64,000 nt of DNA from Penium margaritaceum (GCA_023375785.1 SZWC01004849.1:39862-103861), one strand, 5' to 3'. Counted from the stretch's first letter, positions 24,601 to 36,704 are shown. Translations and numbers: made by a program. The notes: generated from the letters alone by a model not told the origin.

Positions 24601-24862
24601 TGAGAATCATTTCGTTCGTGATCTGGTGGAGCGACGCATGATCTCCATCATGTGGGTTGGCACTGACTTGCAGCGAGCTGATTTCTTGACGAAGGCACTT
24701 GCCCGCGGAAAGTTCCTGGTGGCCATTCGTTCTGTTGGGCTTCGCCCCGTGCGTGACAGTGATTGAGTGTGGGATGTACGTTGCCGTCTCATCTATCTGT
24801 GTCACTCACTATGTGGTTGTACCAGTGCTGCACGCGTATGGACATGCGTACCATCGGGTCAT

Positions 24863-24869
24863 GGGGGAG
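24863..24869 (+). other. Polypurine tract of the spacer-A copia
   Basis: GGGGGAG directly precedes TGTTGTGC, the start of the 3' LTR, about 100 bp after the RNase H end. Confidence 0.7.
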
Positions 24870-25730
24870 TGTTGTGCTTTGTGACGTTCCTGTACAGTTT
24901 ACTATGACCACTCGGCCGTGTCCATACTCGTGTAGATCCCTGAGGCAGGCGGCCCTGGTGACACCGGCGCGACGACAGGCGGCGGACTACCTGTCTGGAG
25001 CTGACCGACCACTGTTCCAGAGCCCCAGATGTCACCGGGACTCCTTGCTGTGCCTTCTACGTCTTGCAGGCGCCTTTCGGCGGACTGGGCATGAGGCCCA
25101 TTTGCATGTTTTTGCATTGTATACTCACTGTCAGTAAATGGATGCATGCATGTGACCATTCGTTGCGTGCGTCTTTTGATTCTGCACGTCTAGGTTCAGA
25201 CGGCGTAGGATTCTGACATGTGTGCGCAGAGTTACGGCCAAAACAGTGGTTTTGGGCCGGTTTTAGGACAGCTCTTGGACTGCCGCGTGCGACACCCGCC
25301 GTGCGCCGCGGCAGGTATTTATGCCCTAGACCTATCAGTTGTCATTTCTCTCTGCATATGCTATATTGAAGCATTCTGACACTTTGACTTGTGTCTCCTA
25401 GCCAAACCCTTGCCGTTGTGTGTACGACCTGTGACTGTTGTCACCGTCTGACTAGGCACTGACGCCCGGTCAGCGGCTGTGTTGCTAGGAAGCTTCTATG
25501 CACTTTCTCAGAGACTGCCGGCGGCCTGACCGCCGCAGAGGCCTGCCGATGGAGCTGAGTGCATCGCCGTAGGGAGGAGGCTTCAGCAAACGGTGCGTGG
25601 GCCTCAGCGCGCGTCGGCTCCATCGAGCGACACTCCAGCGGCGTCCAGTCTTGCGGTCAGTCATCTACACGTCGATATACACAAGCCGGGAGGACACAAC
25701 TGAGTACAATGAGAGATGCGCGAAAAACAA
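24870..25730 (+). repeat. 3' LTR of the spacer-A copia
   Basis: Starts TGTTGTGC after the polypurine tract and runs to the 8 bp direct repeat. A TATA-like TATTTATG lies at about 25317. The last bases (AAAAACAA) are not the usual CA, so the exact end is uncertain. No partner LTR is found at the left side. Confidence 0.6.
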
Positions 25731-25751
25731 CATAAAGAACAACAATGTCTA

Positions 25752-26247
25752 TGGTGAAGGAATGAAGAAACCTCCTTTAGCAACGTTCTATGTGAGAGTG
25801 TAGGTTGTGAGGGACACGTGACAAGTTGCACTTAAAATGGTGGTAAGACGGCAAAGACTTGGTTGAAAGCATGGGAGTAAGTCAGAGCAATAAATGAATG
25901 AGAGTGATATCCCATCCACCCTTGGTCAGGCCGACGGAAGTACAAGGTACAAAACGGTTGGCCTATGGGGGAATCCACAGAGATATCTATGAGCTCCCAA
26001 AGTGGATGGAGCACAGCAATAGTGTAGGGCACTCGAGTAACCGGACCACAAATAGAAAGAAGTAACAGAAGTAGAAAACCAAGCTCTATAGCACTGAGCC
26101 AATAAAGAGCAGGAATGTTGCCAAGAAAACGATCGGGAGCTAGGCTCTCAGAAAAATACTTTGATCATACAGGGATGTGGATTAAAAAGTTGAGATTGTC
26201 AATGGACTCGTTGACCACAGTAGCCTACCTGCATGTGAGAGGCATCA
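25752..26247 (-). repeat. 3' LTR of old copia, spacer A
   Basis: Similar over its length to 40242-40744. Shared words include GTGAGAGTGTAGGTTGTGAGG-like, AACCAAGCTCTA, GTTGCCAAGAAAA and GACTCGTTGACCAC. On the minus strand the pair reads TGATGCC...CCA. No matching 5 bp flanks are found and the decay is considerable. Confidence 0.6.
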
Positions 26248-28567
26248 AGTCAAGAGGTCACAAGGACTGAGAGAACAAGCACCTCTCCATGATCCGTAGA
26301 TGCCAGGTGCCATGAAGGAGCACATGCCACATGCACGTAACCACAAGCCACATGTAGCCACAAGAAGCCACATCAACAAAAGAGAAACCACGGTGACAGA
26401 AATGGGTGACAGAACGAGAGGAAACAAAGACACATCAACGGAGATCGACACAAAGGGACTGAAGGCCAAAACCATGCACAGCCGCCTCAAACCTACCACT
26501 ATCGAGTGCTTTGATGATGACGGTACGGACGTGTGTCAACTCCAATGAGCCGCACATCACCACACATAATGCATATAGAGACAACGTGATGTTTGATATT
26601 GGTTTGCTTCGTGCAAGTGTGATGTATGCCATCGTGCTTTGTAATGTGGGTTGTTCATTTGTTGTTGTAACAAAGTGTGATGCAAGGGATGGGCTCGCAC
26701 AACTATTGCATAAGGTGACACAACCAAATGCTCTAATAGATGCCGGTACCCAGAGCGACATACTTGACCTTATTTGAGTTGCGTGCAACACAACCTCGCT
26801 CTCCGCTCTTCGAAGAAACCGCAGTGACATCAATGAGGAAGATGTAGCTAGAAAAGTTTTGTTCGTCATGACCCTCGGCCTTATCACTACCTGTATATCC
26901 ATCAACGATGATAGAAGGCTGCGCACAAAACCACAAGCTAAGACAGGGTGTGAATAGAACATAGCGGATGACACGCAATGCCGCCTCAAGGTGGAGGCAA
27001 CGGGGGCACTAGAAGAACTGGGACAAGAGGCTGACCACAAATGCAAGGCTAGCATGCATGGTAGTACTGAGAAACATCAAAAACACGATGAGTGGATGTA
27101 CGTTATGACGTCTACCAACTCCCCCAACTACACAAGGTTAGCGGTCTTGAGAATCCTTTCCCCAATAAATGTCATAGGTATAGACGCATGGGAAACAACA
27201 CCCAGATAAGTCGGCAAACCACTCCTCAAAACTCCAGACACACTCGGCCTAATGCACGGTGAGGTGATGACCGTCATGAGCAATCTTCACATCAAAGAAG
27301 ACTCAATCATGGCCGAGATCCTTTAAATCGCACATAGACTCGAAGAGAGCTTTCGGCCTGGACAACCCGTGGATCTAATGAGGCGTGTATGAGATCTTCT
27401 ACATAAATCGTGATGGTAATGGACGGTGTGGCAAGGTTATTCACAAAGATAGCAGGGTCAGGTGGAGTCCGTTGGCAGCCACCGCACTAAAGGGTGGCAA
27501 AACGCCCAAGGTTCCAGTAGCGTAGAGATTGCTTGAACTCGTACTTTGCCTAAAAAATGTACTAGACGCGGCAAGTACCATTGTCAAAGCCTCGTAGATT
27601 AGAAAGGTATGTATCCTTGTCTAAGGAATTGTGCAAGAATACATTGTTGATGTCTGTTTTCTTCAATTCCTAGTTGTGTTAGACAGCTAAGCTAAGTAGT
27701 GCCTTGGCGGTTGTGGACTTCCCCACAAAACAAAGTGGCATCAAAGTCGATGTTGAGGACTTGGGAGAAGCCCTTCCCATCAAGCGCGCCTTGTAGCGAT
27801 TGATGATAATGTTTGGCTTGTGCTTGCGCTTGTACACCCAACATGCAACTATGGCCTTGTGACACGGTAGAAGATCCACTTTCGCGTAAACACCATGCTC
27901 TTGGGTGGCATCAAGCTCCTTTTGCATCACCTTCTCCCAGACGGTTGCGTTCAGAACGGAGCGCACTTGTTTAAGTATGTCCGGATCAGGCAAGAGTTCC
28001 GTGGTGTCTCAAGAGGTGAGTGCAATGGTGACGGAGGCAAGGCATGCAAAGAGTGAGACTTAACAACCACAATAGCATGGAATCCCTCATCCACGTTTAG
28101 AGAGAAGTCGTGCGTAGAGTTCAAATGGACAGTAATGGTAGACAGTCCAAGTGCGTCAAGAGTAGAGTCATGATTGTTGGAGTGAGCGATAACTGCGTTG
28201 AGCGACACCTTCGACATGGTGCAGTCGGATCGACAATCGGAGGTCTATACGCAAAGTTACGGATTTTTATCTGTAAACACCCAGATGCGGCTTGACAGGA
28301 ATTTTCGATGTACAAGCCAGATTTAATTCTGGTATCCAGGTCCAAGGGGGGATATGAGCCTGGATCTTTGAGTGTTGCATGCAGAACAGGGTTGTGCATG
28401 CCTGCTGGCCCAACTTGGTCAGCAGCTACGTAGTGCAAGCAAGCACTGTAGGGTACTTGGCCCAGACCAGTCAGGGTGGGGCTACACCTGACTAGACTAC
28501 TGGGACCGATTGCATCAGCACATGCAAGCGAGGCTCTGGAGCAGGGACCACTCTGCATCAGGTGGTG

Positions 28568-28665
28568 CATGCACAACTCAGCATTGCATCAGCTACCACA
28601 TGCACGACTCAGCAGCTGCATCAACTACTACATGCACGACTCAAAAGCTGCATGCGGAGCCAAGA
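28568..28665 (+). repeat. 31-32 bp minisatellite in LTR
   Basis: CATGCAC(G/A)ACTCAGCA-type units start at 28568, 28599 and 28631. The same array recurs in the other LTRs (34.75 kb, 47.75 kb, 53.9 kb). Confidence 0.7.
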
Positions 28666-28740
28666 GTGGGGAATGCCCTACGTTAGCGGCAACATGCGCA
28701 ACTCAGCAACTGGGACCACTGCCATGTTGTTAGCATTCAG

Positions 28741-28874
28741 GAAGCTTCCTTGAGGAGGAAGCTGCGTGCCTTAGACCAGGAAGATTCCTTGAGGAGGAAG
28801 CTACAACCTTGCACTAGGATACTTCCTTTGGGCATAGTGCGACTGGTCAACTTGCCAGCATCCCAGTATAAAAG
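28741..28874 (+). promoter_or_regulatory. LTR promoter: heat-shock-element-like dyads plus TATA box
   Basis: GAAGCTTC at 28741-28748 and GAAGATTC at 28780-28787 fit the GAAnnTTC half of the heat-shock element consensus, and a third degenerate dyad lies near 28817-28826. A TATAAAAG box follows at 28867-28874. The dyads are embedded in CTTGAGGAGGAAGCT repeats that can also form hairpins. Position and order fit an LTR U3 promoter. Binding by heat-shock factors is inference. Confidence 0.5.
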
Positions 28875-29728
28875 CAGACAGGACTTAGTTAGTCCAAAAA
28901 CTCCAATAGAAACTCCAACAGAAACTACAACTACTCCATACAACAACTCAGTAGCTGCACCAGCAATCCTCCTTTACCAGACAACACCTCAGACGAAGAC
29001 TCTGGAGACGCTCTCTCACCTCAAGACCCACGTCAGCCTGGCAGCCTTCTGCCAGCCTGGGTTGGTGGACGCCCCTGCCTACCTGAAGGCCTGACTACCT
29101 AGAAGAGGTGGCCAGACTACGCCCAAGACTGGAGAGCAGCCTTGCTACGGTTGCCTCTCAGGATGTTGCTCATCTCTGAGCCAGGAGCTGTGTCTAAGCG
29201 TTGAGCCCAGAGTTAGTGTCTGGCGTCAGCTCTGCCTGTTCAGTGCTGATCGAGTCTGGAAGGACTTTAATGTAGTTCCCCTCTGTCGACCCAGTAAGCC
29301 TGGCAGCCCTTAGCCAGCTTGGCTAGTAGGGTCAGAAGACCTCTGACGACCCAATAAGTCTGGTAGTGGCTGCAAGCGTGGAGAGGAGGCTGCCCTGACA
29401 ACTTGGAGGCCATTTCACCTGAAAGTACGATGACCGTGTTAAGACCCTTGCAACGACAGCCTTGACGGCCTAGCAAGGTGTTGCGCCCTCGGATGGGGCA
29501 GGTTGTGTTAGAGCATTGAGCTGAACTGTGTTTCGTCACTATTTCCTTGTACCATACGCGTACTTGATAGTCTTTTTCAACTACAAGTTTCAATGCAAGT
29601 CTTCCGCTTCCGCACATTGGAGTACAAGGTTTGCTTGTTGGGCACAGAGATCATGGAAAACAACAAGAGCCCCTTGTTGCATCAGAGCACGCGGTGACTT
29701 TGTCACTATAGGCTACAAAACCCAAACA

Positions 29729-29740
29729 TGGTATCCGAGT
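29729..29740 (+). other. Primer-binding site, LARD-like element A
   Basis: TGGTATCCGAGT directly after the LTR is a slightly decayed tRNA-iMet primer site. The same site in copy B (48906) is the perfect TGGTATCAGAGC. Confidence 0.8.
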
Positions 29741-31860
29741 AGAAGGACGTCTGAGCATGGTCAACATGCGACTAGAGCAGCAGACCCGTGCTGCCAGCAA
29801 GAAGTAGGAGTTACAGCTCAAGCTTCAAAAGATGACAACGATTGTCATCACTCACCAATGGTAGGCTGAGCGCGTGACGTGGCGACCCTGCACACATGGA
29901 GTCATTGAGGAAGCTTTTGGCAACCTCAATGTGGAGAGTCCACACGTGGATTCTCAAGAGGTGAATGACCTCTCAGCATCAAGCTTGTGCATAGACCAAG
30001 GATGTGGTCCAAGGATAGAGAAAGCAGTAGCTGAGGAGGCGAAGCGCTCAAGAGAGGAGGCGCTTCGGGCAAGTGCATGCCGAGACATGCGTGCAAATGA
30101 ATTCTTGCGGTAGCAGTTGATTGACACATTTTTTGAAGCTCACTGTCCTCAACTTCAGTAGTAGTTAACCCAGACTCAGCAGTAGGTGCATCTTTAGCAG
30201 CAGCTTCAATTTGCACAACTACCGTCGTCATCAACCACAGTAGTCTCACAGGCTAATGTGGCAAAGTTCACTCCACAAGCACTCATGCCAGTGCAGATGA
30301 AAGTGATAGGATCTGCACACTTGGGCATGGTGCAACAACGTGTGTTTGAGTCAGCAAGCTGCAACGAAAGTGTCATTCATGGGTCAACATGAGATAGCTG
30401 GGGAGCAAGCTTTCAAGCATGAAAGCATGGAGCAACAACAGCAAATTGGCAAGCAACACCACATTTTCCAACAAGAGCAACATACATGTGAGCTGCTAGC
30501 TACCCAAGAAGCTCAACCCAAAGGTCAGGTGACGCAGATCCAACAACAAAATGAGGCCTTACAGTTGAATAAGGCTTCATCAGCCATCTGCACATGAGCA
30601 AGAGCTTAGTTCTTCTATAGACATGCCATAGCCTGTCTCTCCTCATCAGACAACGTTGGCTTTATCTTCTCAAGGAATAAGCGTGCAGACACTTCTAGTC
30701 TCCCTTGAAGCATCCACAACGGCACCATTGCAACAGTCAAAGCATGCAGCAGTGCCACGAGGATTTCAAGTGCCACAAGAAGCAGCTATCGACAAGCAGC
30801 AGTACTTCTCAAACATCCACGTGATGATGTCACGAGAGTCAGCATCACTCCATGCACTAACTTGCGAGTCGCAAGCAGGGACGCCATCGGCAACAAACGA
30901 GGTTGCCAGAGAGCCAAGGCAAGCAACCGTCTTGTAAGAGCTCATGGAGGGTGGAGTGGTGATCGAGGAATCGGACAACAATCAACAGTCTGACAACGGC
31001 AAGCAGCACTCGCAACAATAGTGCCAATTTGAGAAAAAAGTGTCGGCACTAGTGGTCATAGGGTTGGACGCCTCGCCAAATGTTCACAAGCTAACCAATG
31101 AAGCGGACAGTGTTTTTGCATCCTAGACAGAGTTCTCATGCTCCATCCAATAGAAGACAACTCAGCAACTGAATGTTGATGGCGCAGCAGAGCAGCTAAG
31201 GTGGACGTGTCTTCGACAACCAAGAGATGTTCACATGAGCCTCAAAGCGCAGGAAAAGCTGACTCTTCATCAGCTTGTACGGTCCCAATGCAACAGCAAC
31301 ATGCACTGCCAATGCAGCAGGCGGCCAAGTAGAAGCCAGCGTACGACCTGTAAGAGTAGTAGTGATGTAGCAGGTGCTCGTGTATGGAGCCACGAGCAAG
31401 TGGGGGCTCACATAATGAGCTTACAAGCTGTGAGTATATCGACACAGCGTTGATACAAGAGGCAGCAACATGGTGGCAGCTCCGGGGCAGCTCACCACCA
31501 CCGGGGTAGCAGTGACGAGCACACCGAGATGGGGTTGCTTGTTAGCAACTCCTCATTTGCTTCTCAAAACCGTAAGAACTGTTCCATGACACGAAGCGGG
31601 CAACAGTAGAAGAAGAAGAAGAGGAAAACGGAATGAGGGACTCCTAAAACATGGGGTTCTGGAGCCTGACGCAACAGCTTGTTGTAACGTTGACGTCGGT
31701 TATAATAGGAGCAGCCGTGACATTGCCAGTAACACATTCCACAAGTAGTAGCCCACTTTGCTAGAGGATCAATAAAGGAGATCCCGGAGTGAGGGGACAG
31801 TGGAGTGAAGGCATTTGGTCAAGCCCTGAAGCAGCACGCAATGCAAAAAGTACAAAAGCA

Positions 31861-32115
31861 GACAAAATCTTGCCGGGGCGGCAGGTGGATGCAGTAATCC
31901 CACCTAGTGTCAGGTGGCATGCACAAACGGAGTAGTTGTGCTCCGTGACAAAATCCTGCCGGGGTGGCAGGTGGAGGCAGTAAGCCCACCTAGTGTCAGG
32001 TGGCATACACAGATGGAGCAGTTGCGCTCCGTGAAAGAAATCATACCAGAGTGGCAGGCTGAAGCAGTTAGCCCGTCTTGACGAAGGTGGCATGCATGGA
32101 GACTAACGACATGCG
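31861..32115 (+). repeat. About 86 bp tandem repeat, three units
   Basis: Units begin near 31861, 31947 and 32032, each with (GA)CAAAATC(C/T)TGCCGGGG or a decayed form, GGCAGGTGGA, CCCACCTAGTGTCAGGTGGC and AGTTG(T/C)GCTCCGTGA. The same array occurs in element B at about 50990-51240. Confidence 0.75.
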
Positions 32116-34362
32116 CAATCTGCTCACAACTGCTCAACACGAGATTCTGTAGCCAGTCAAAGTTTGTGACAGAGACGTCGGACCTCTCGAGCAGTGGAGG
32201 ACCTCGTCCTCGAATTTCCAATTGAAGACAAAGGTTGGTTGAGGGGTAAGTTTGCTCCCCACGACAGCAAGTCAATCTCCACGAGTAATGTGCTTTGCAG
32301 CAACTGATCTCACAATAGGAGCTGAAGCAGCAGTGCAAAAGTCGGAGCAGTTGTCGGAGTGAAGGGGAGGAGTTTGAGGCCCGGGATTGGCCCTCGAGCA
32401 GCTCATCGTAATCACAAGATACGTGGCTATGCTCGTCCGTCATGGGGATCGAAGCTATAAAGCCATCCTATGTGTGGTGCCTTCTGGAAGGTGGAAGCAA
32501 CAACCAACAGCAGAAAATCAGGAGCAAAAAAAATGGGAGACTTCCCGTGTCTACTACAGGCTGCTTGGTGGTAAAAAAACGAAAACAAATTTGTCAGAAC
32601 GCGATTTCTGGTTTCGACAACGGTCAAAACCCAGTCTTTGGGTGTCCTCTCCCCCTAAAAGGATCAGAGGGCGGGTTTAATTCTCGCCTCTATGGACCCT
32701 CGTTCATTAGCAGTTAGTGTAGTAGTGAAGCAGTGGAATAGCTGGAGAAGCAACGCCTGGCAGTAGTAGGCAACTGCTAAAGTTCTCGTTGCAGGAGCGT
32801 CACACTTTTTTGCAATAGAGTTGACTGCCTATGGTGGCGTGACGTGTTGACATCGTCAGCACAAAAAAAAAATCGCGTGGGCGTTGAATTGTCAATGGGG
32901 AACGCGGCTGAAGCAGGACGAGCTTTGGTGCGCGATGTTGTGCAACCGGAACAGCTCGCCGCAAAGTAAAGAAAAGGCACATACTTGAAGCCGAAAGTGG
33001 CTACTGAGCTGCAGTTGGACATTGGAGCCCCAAGAGGTCGCGCATTGGAGCGCAATGAGCGCGAAGAGCTCGACCAAGAAAAAAAAGAAGGAAAGCTTCC
33101 TGTCGCGAGTAGAACAGGGGCTAAAGGAGGAGGGGGAGCACCGAGCGAGGGGGGGCGGGGAGCAACGTCCACGTTGGACGTCGCTCCAACAACACCAGCT
33201 CGCTGCTACGGCGAGCTGGCCTAAAGGCTTGCTGCGACGGCAGGCACCAATCACGGCAAGGCCTTGTCGCGACAGTAGGCTGGCGCGAGGTCCTGCCGCG
33301 ACGGCAGGGAGGGTGGTCAGCGAGCAGCGAGCGAGGCCTCATGTGAGGCCTCCGCTCGAGAGAAAACAAAAAGGAAAGGTGGTGGATTGCCACGTTGAGG
33401 CCTGCGGTGGCCTTGGCAGTGGCCGTGGCCTGTGGAGTGTGCAAACGAGCGAGCGACGATCTCTGCTCGATGCAACCGACGGGCTGCCAGAGAGAAAAAC
33501 AAAGTGGCGAGAGGCCAGGTAACGGTCGGAAGCAGCGAGGGCCCTAATCGGGCAGCCTTAATAGGGTCGACCCACCAGAGCAACAGCAGCTCAGATCCGG
33601 CGGTGACGACCACAAGCACCAAGAAATGGTGTTCTAGCTTCAACGGATGCCAAGGGAGGTCATTCCAAGTCAGAAATTTGAACAAGAACGGACGTGGGGG
33701 CACGATGGCTGCCTCAACCATGGCGAAATCAAGCTTCAGCAGCTGAGAGTGGTTGAAGCAACTAACGGAAGCAGCAGAGTGAAGTCGTCAAAGCAGGTGG
33801 CTGGAGCGACAGGGGGAGCAGAAGGCTACAACATTAGAAAAATGAGACTGGCGATGGGGTTTTATACTCGCAGTTGAGGGGTGACTGTAGCAGGTTGGCG
33901 GTCCTAGCAAGTGGTTCCATCTGCGGTCCCACTTCGCAAGCGCCTTGTCAGTGGAAGCCTTCCACTACATAGCCAAGCCCGTGCATGAGTGACACGGTAG
34001 CATGGGCTGTGGGAGGTTGCTTCTGCATGAAGCAACCTCGGTGGTGAGTGGGTAGGTGAACCCAGCCTCACCCAAAACATTTTTTCTACTCCACCCAACT
34101 TTCTCCGATAACAACGGCCTGGTAAAAACTCAAGAAAGCTCAGATTGAGCATTTCCGAGCCGATACTGGATCGATCCGAGCCTCGTTTTTTCCTTGAAAT
34201 TCCTAGTAGCGGGAGAAAACCCCAAAGCAACCCGAAAGTCTCTTCTGATGACTGACCTTTTTTTCGGGCAGCTGAAACCTCCACCAATCACTCGTTTCTC
34301 CACTCAAAAAAAGAAAAAATGCGATAATCTCTGCATTCATAAGCACACCTATCAAGGGGGAG

Positions 34363-36183
34363 TGTTAGAGTGAGCGATAAATGCATTGAGCAACAACTTC
34401 ATCATGGCGCAGTCGGATTGACAATCGGAGGTCTATACGCGAAGTTACAGAGTTTTATTCGTAAGTACCCGAGTGCGGCTTCACTGGAATTTCTGATGTA
34501 CACGCCGGATTACATTCTGGCATCTAGGTCTAATGGGGGAAAGGAGAATGGACCTTTGTGTGCTGCATGCACAGTAGGGTTGTGCATGCCTGTTGGCCCA
34601 GCTTGGTCAACAGCTGCGTAGTGCAAGCAAGCAGTATTGGGTACTTGGCCCAGACCAGTCAGGGTGGGGTTACAAGTGACTGGACTGCTAGGACCGCTTG
34701 CATCACCACATGCAAGCATGGCTCTGGAGCAGGAACCATTCTTCATCAGGTGGTGCATGCACGACTTAGCATTGCATCAGCTACCACATGCACGACTCAA
34801 CAGCTGCATCAACTACTACATGCACGACTCAGAAGCTCCATGCGGATCCAAGAGAGGGGACCGCCTTGGGTCAGCGGCAACATGCGCGACTCAGCAACTT
34901 GGACCACTGCCATGTTGCCAGCATTCAAGAAGCTTCCTTGAGGAGGAAGCTGCGTGCCTTGGACCAGGAAGATTCCTTGAGGAGGAAGCTACAACATTGT
35001 AGTAGGAAGCTTCCTTTGGGCATAGTGCGACTGGTCAACTTGCCAGCATCCCAGTATGAAAGCAGAATGGACTTAGTTAGTCCAAAAACTCTAATAAAAA
35101 CTCCAGCAGAAACTACAACTACTCCATACAACAACTCAGTAGCTGCACCAGCAATCCTCCTTTACCAGACAACACCTCAGACGAAGACTCTAGAGACGCT
35201 CTCTCACCTGAAGACCCACGTCAGCCTGGCAGCCTTCTGCCAGCCTGGGTTGGTGGACGCCCCTGCCTACCTGAAGGCCTGACTACCTAGAAGAGGTGGC
35301 CAGACTACGCCCAAGACTGGAGAGCATCCGTGCTATGGCTGCCTCTCAGGACGTTGCTCATCTNAAACTCCAGCAGAAACTACAACTACTCCATACAACA
35401 ACTCAGTAGCTGCACCAGCAATCCTCCTTTACCAGACAACACCTCAGACGAAGACTCTAGAGACGCTCTCTCACCTGAAGACCCACGTCAGCCTGGCAGC
35501 CTTCTGCCAGCCTGGGTTGGTGGACGCCCCTGCCTACCTGAAGGCCTGACTACCTAGAAGAGGTGGCCAGACTACGCCCAAGACTGGAGAGCATCCGTGC
35601 TATGGCTGCCTCTCAGGACGTTGCTCATCTCTGAGCCAGGAGCTATGTCTAGGTATTGAGCCCAGAGTTGGTGTCTGGCGTTGGCTCTGCCTGTGCAGTG
35701 TCGATCGAGTCTGGAAGGACTCTATTGGAGTTCCCCTCTGTCGACCCAGTAAGCCTTGCAGCCCTCAGCTAGCTTGGCTAGGAGGGTTAGAAGACCTCTG
35801 ACGAACCAATAACTTTGGAAGTGGCTGCAAGCGTGGAGAGGAGGCTGCTTTGACAACGTGGAGGCCATTTCACCTGAAAGTACGGTGATTGTGCTGAGAC
35901 CCTTGCAATGACAGCCTAGACGGCCTAGCAAGGTGTTGCGTCCTCGGATGGGGCAGGTTGTGTCAAAGCATTGAACTGAGCTGTGTTTTGCCCTTGTTTC
36001 CTTTTACCATACTTGTACTTGATAGTCTTTTTCAGCTACAAGTTTCAATCCAAGTCTTTTGCTTCCGCACATTGGAGTATAAGGTTTGCTTGCGGGGCAT
36101 AGAGATCCTGGACAGCAGCAAGACCCCCTTGTTGCATCAGAGCACGCGGTGACTTTGTCACTGCAGGCTCCAAAACCCCAACA
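34363..36183 (+). repeat. 3' LTR of LARD-like element A
   Basis: Starts TGTTAGAG after AAGGGGGAG and ends CCCCAACA before ATGAT. It holds three GAAnnTTC dyads at 34929, 34968 and 35006. The segment 35098-35363 is repeated as 35365-35630 across the single N at 35364. Confidence 0.85.
35098..35630 (+). repeat. False duplication of 266 bp around single N
   Basis: 35098-35363 and 35365-35630 read as identical, separated by one N. The other three LTRs of this family have this segment once, so this is an assembly artefact. Confidence 0.85.
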
Positions 36184-36704
36184 ATGATAAGCTTGCATAT
36201 GATCTAGAAGTAAAGGTGCGATATGCTGTGACAGGGCAAGGTGATGTACAAAGGGAGAAACAAGTGAGCGCAGCTGCGTAGGCCATAGACCGCCACTATG
36301 AGTCCGATTGAAGGGAGGAGGGTCAGACGAGGGTAGGGGTGCGACTAGGTCTACACAGGATTAGCCAATGGTGTAGAGGTGGCAAATAGTAGGATGAGCG
36401 AGGACCCTTGTAATGATAATAGAGAAGATGACGATATCGGTGTGGATACAACAATAGGTGACGCAATAGTGGGTGACACAACCGAGGGTAATGCTATAGG
36501 CAAGAAGAGCGATCCCACAAGGAAGTACATATTGACAACAATCGAGACAAAGACAAAGAAACAAGTGTAACAAGGAGAGAGGACGCGGCTGTAGGAGCTG
36601 GTGTAGATGTTGCCAATGGTGCACTTGTGGATACAAAGTCAGAAGAGATGTAAACTAGGCTGGAAGCAAAGATAGAGAGAAGAACTGTAAGTGTAAGGGA
36701 TTTT

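Larger units (their letters stand above)
20518..25738 (+). mobile_element. Truncated Ty1/copia insertion, present only in spacer A
   Basis: About 5.2 kb (20526-25730) between direct repeats CATAAAGA (20518-20525, 25731-25738). Spacer B has the uninterrupted site, CCATAAAGAACAACAATG near 44932. Parts in order on the plus strand: unassigned DNA (20526-21130), GAG-pre-integrase and integrase core (about 21180-22250, with HQRLCHVGSDT, FHSDRGGEFLGE, QQNGVSERWHRTMEDAV), linker and reverse transcriptase (22286-24223, with KARLVVKGFSQIEGVDY, DWKLHQMDV, SLYGLKQSP, LVYVDDLLI), RNase H (24284-24766, with SSSEVEYVALGAG, VLRCDNQSALAI, CTKHIAVE), polypurine tract and 3' LTR. Gag and protease are not found and no 5' LTR is seen. 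It is broken by a handful of changes, including assembly damage, and is the youngest and best-preserved element here. Confidence 0.85.
28175..29728 (+). repeat. 5' LTR of LARD-like element A
   Basis: 1554 bp, TGTTGG...CCAAACA. It contains a 31-32 bp minisatellite, paired GAAnnTTC dyads, a TATA box, and downstream leader sequence identical in order to the 3' LTR. Confidence 0.85.
28170..36188 (+). mobile_element. Large non-autonomous LTR retrotransposon, copy A
   Basis: Element 28175-36183 between ATGAT target duplicates (28170-28174, 36184-36188), inserted into the old copia in opposite orientation. The 5' LTR is 28175-29728 and the 3' LTR is 34363-36183; the latter is inflated by a false duplication at a contig join and is about 1553 bp without it. 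The primer site at 29729 is TGGTATCCGAGT and the polypurine tract is AAGGGGGAG before 34363. The 4.6 kb interior shows no reverse transcriptase, integrase or protease. It has Gln-rich open stretches (30340-30597, 30656-30937) that may be gag-like, an 86 bp tandem repeat and a GC-rich zone. The structure resembles LARD-type non-autonomous elements. It looks structurally whole. LTR similarity is uneven, about 80-97% by segment, so it is old. Confidence 0.85.

Noticed and set aside
28568-28665. Possible CRISPR-like array of 31-32 bp units
   Set aside because: The units are contiguous without unique spacers and lie within an LTR. This is a minisatellite in a eukaryotic genome.
33000-33600. GC-rich ORFs in the LARD-like interior as a captured host gene
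   Set aside because: The frames are not shared cleanly with copy B and show only low-complexity Arg/Ala/Gly translation on either strand.
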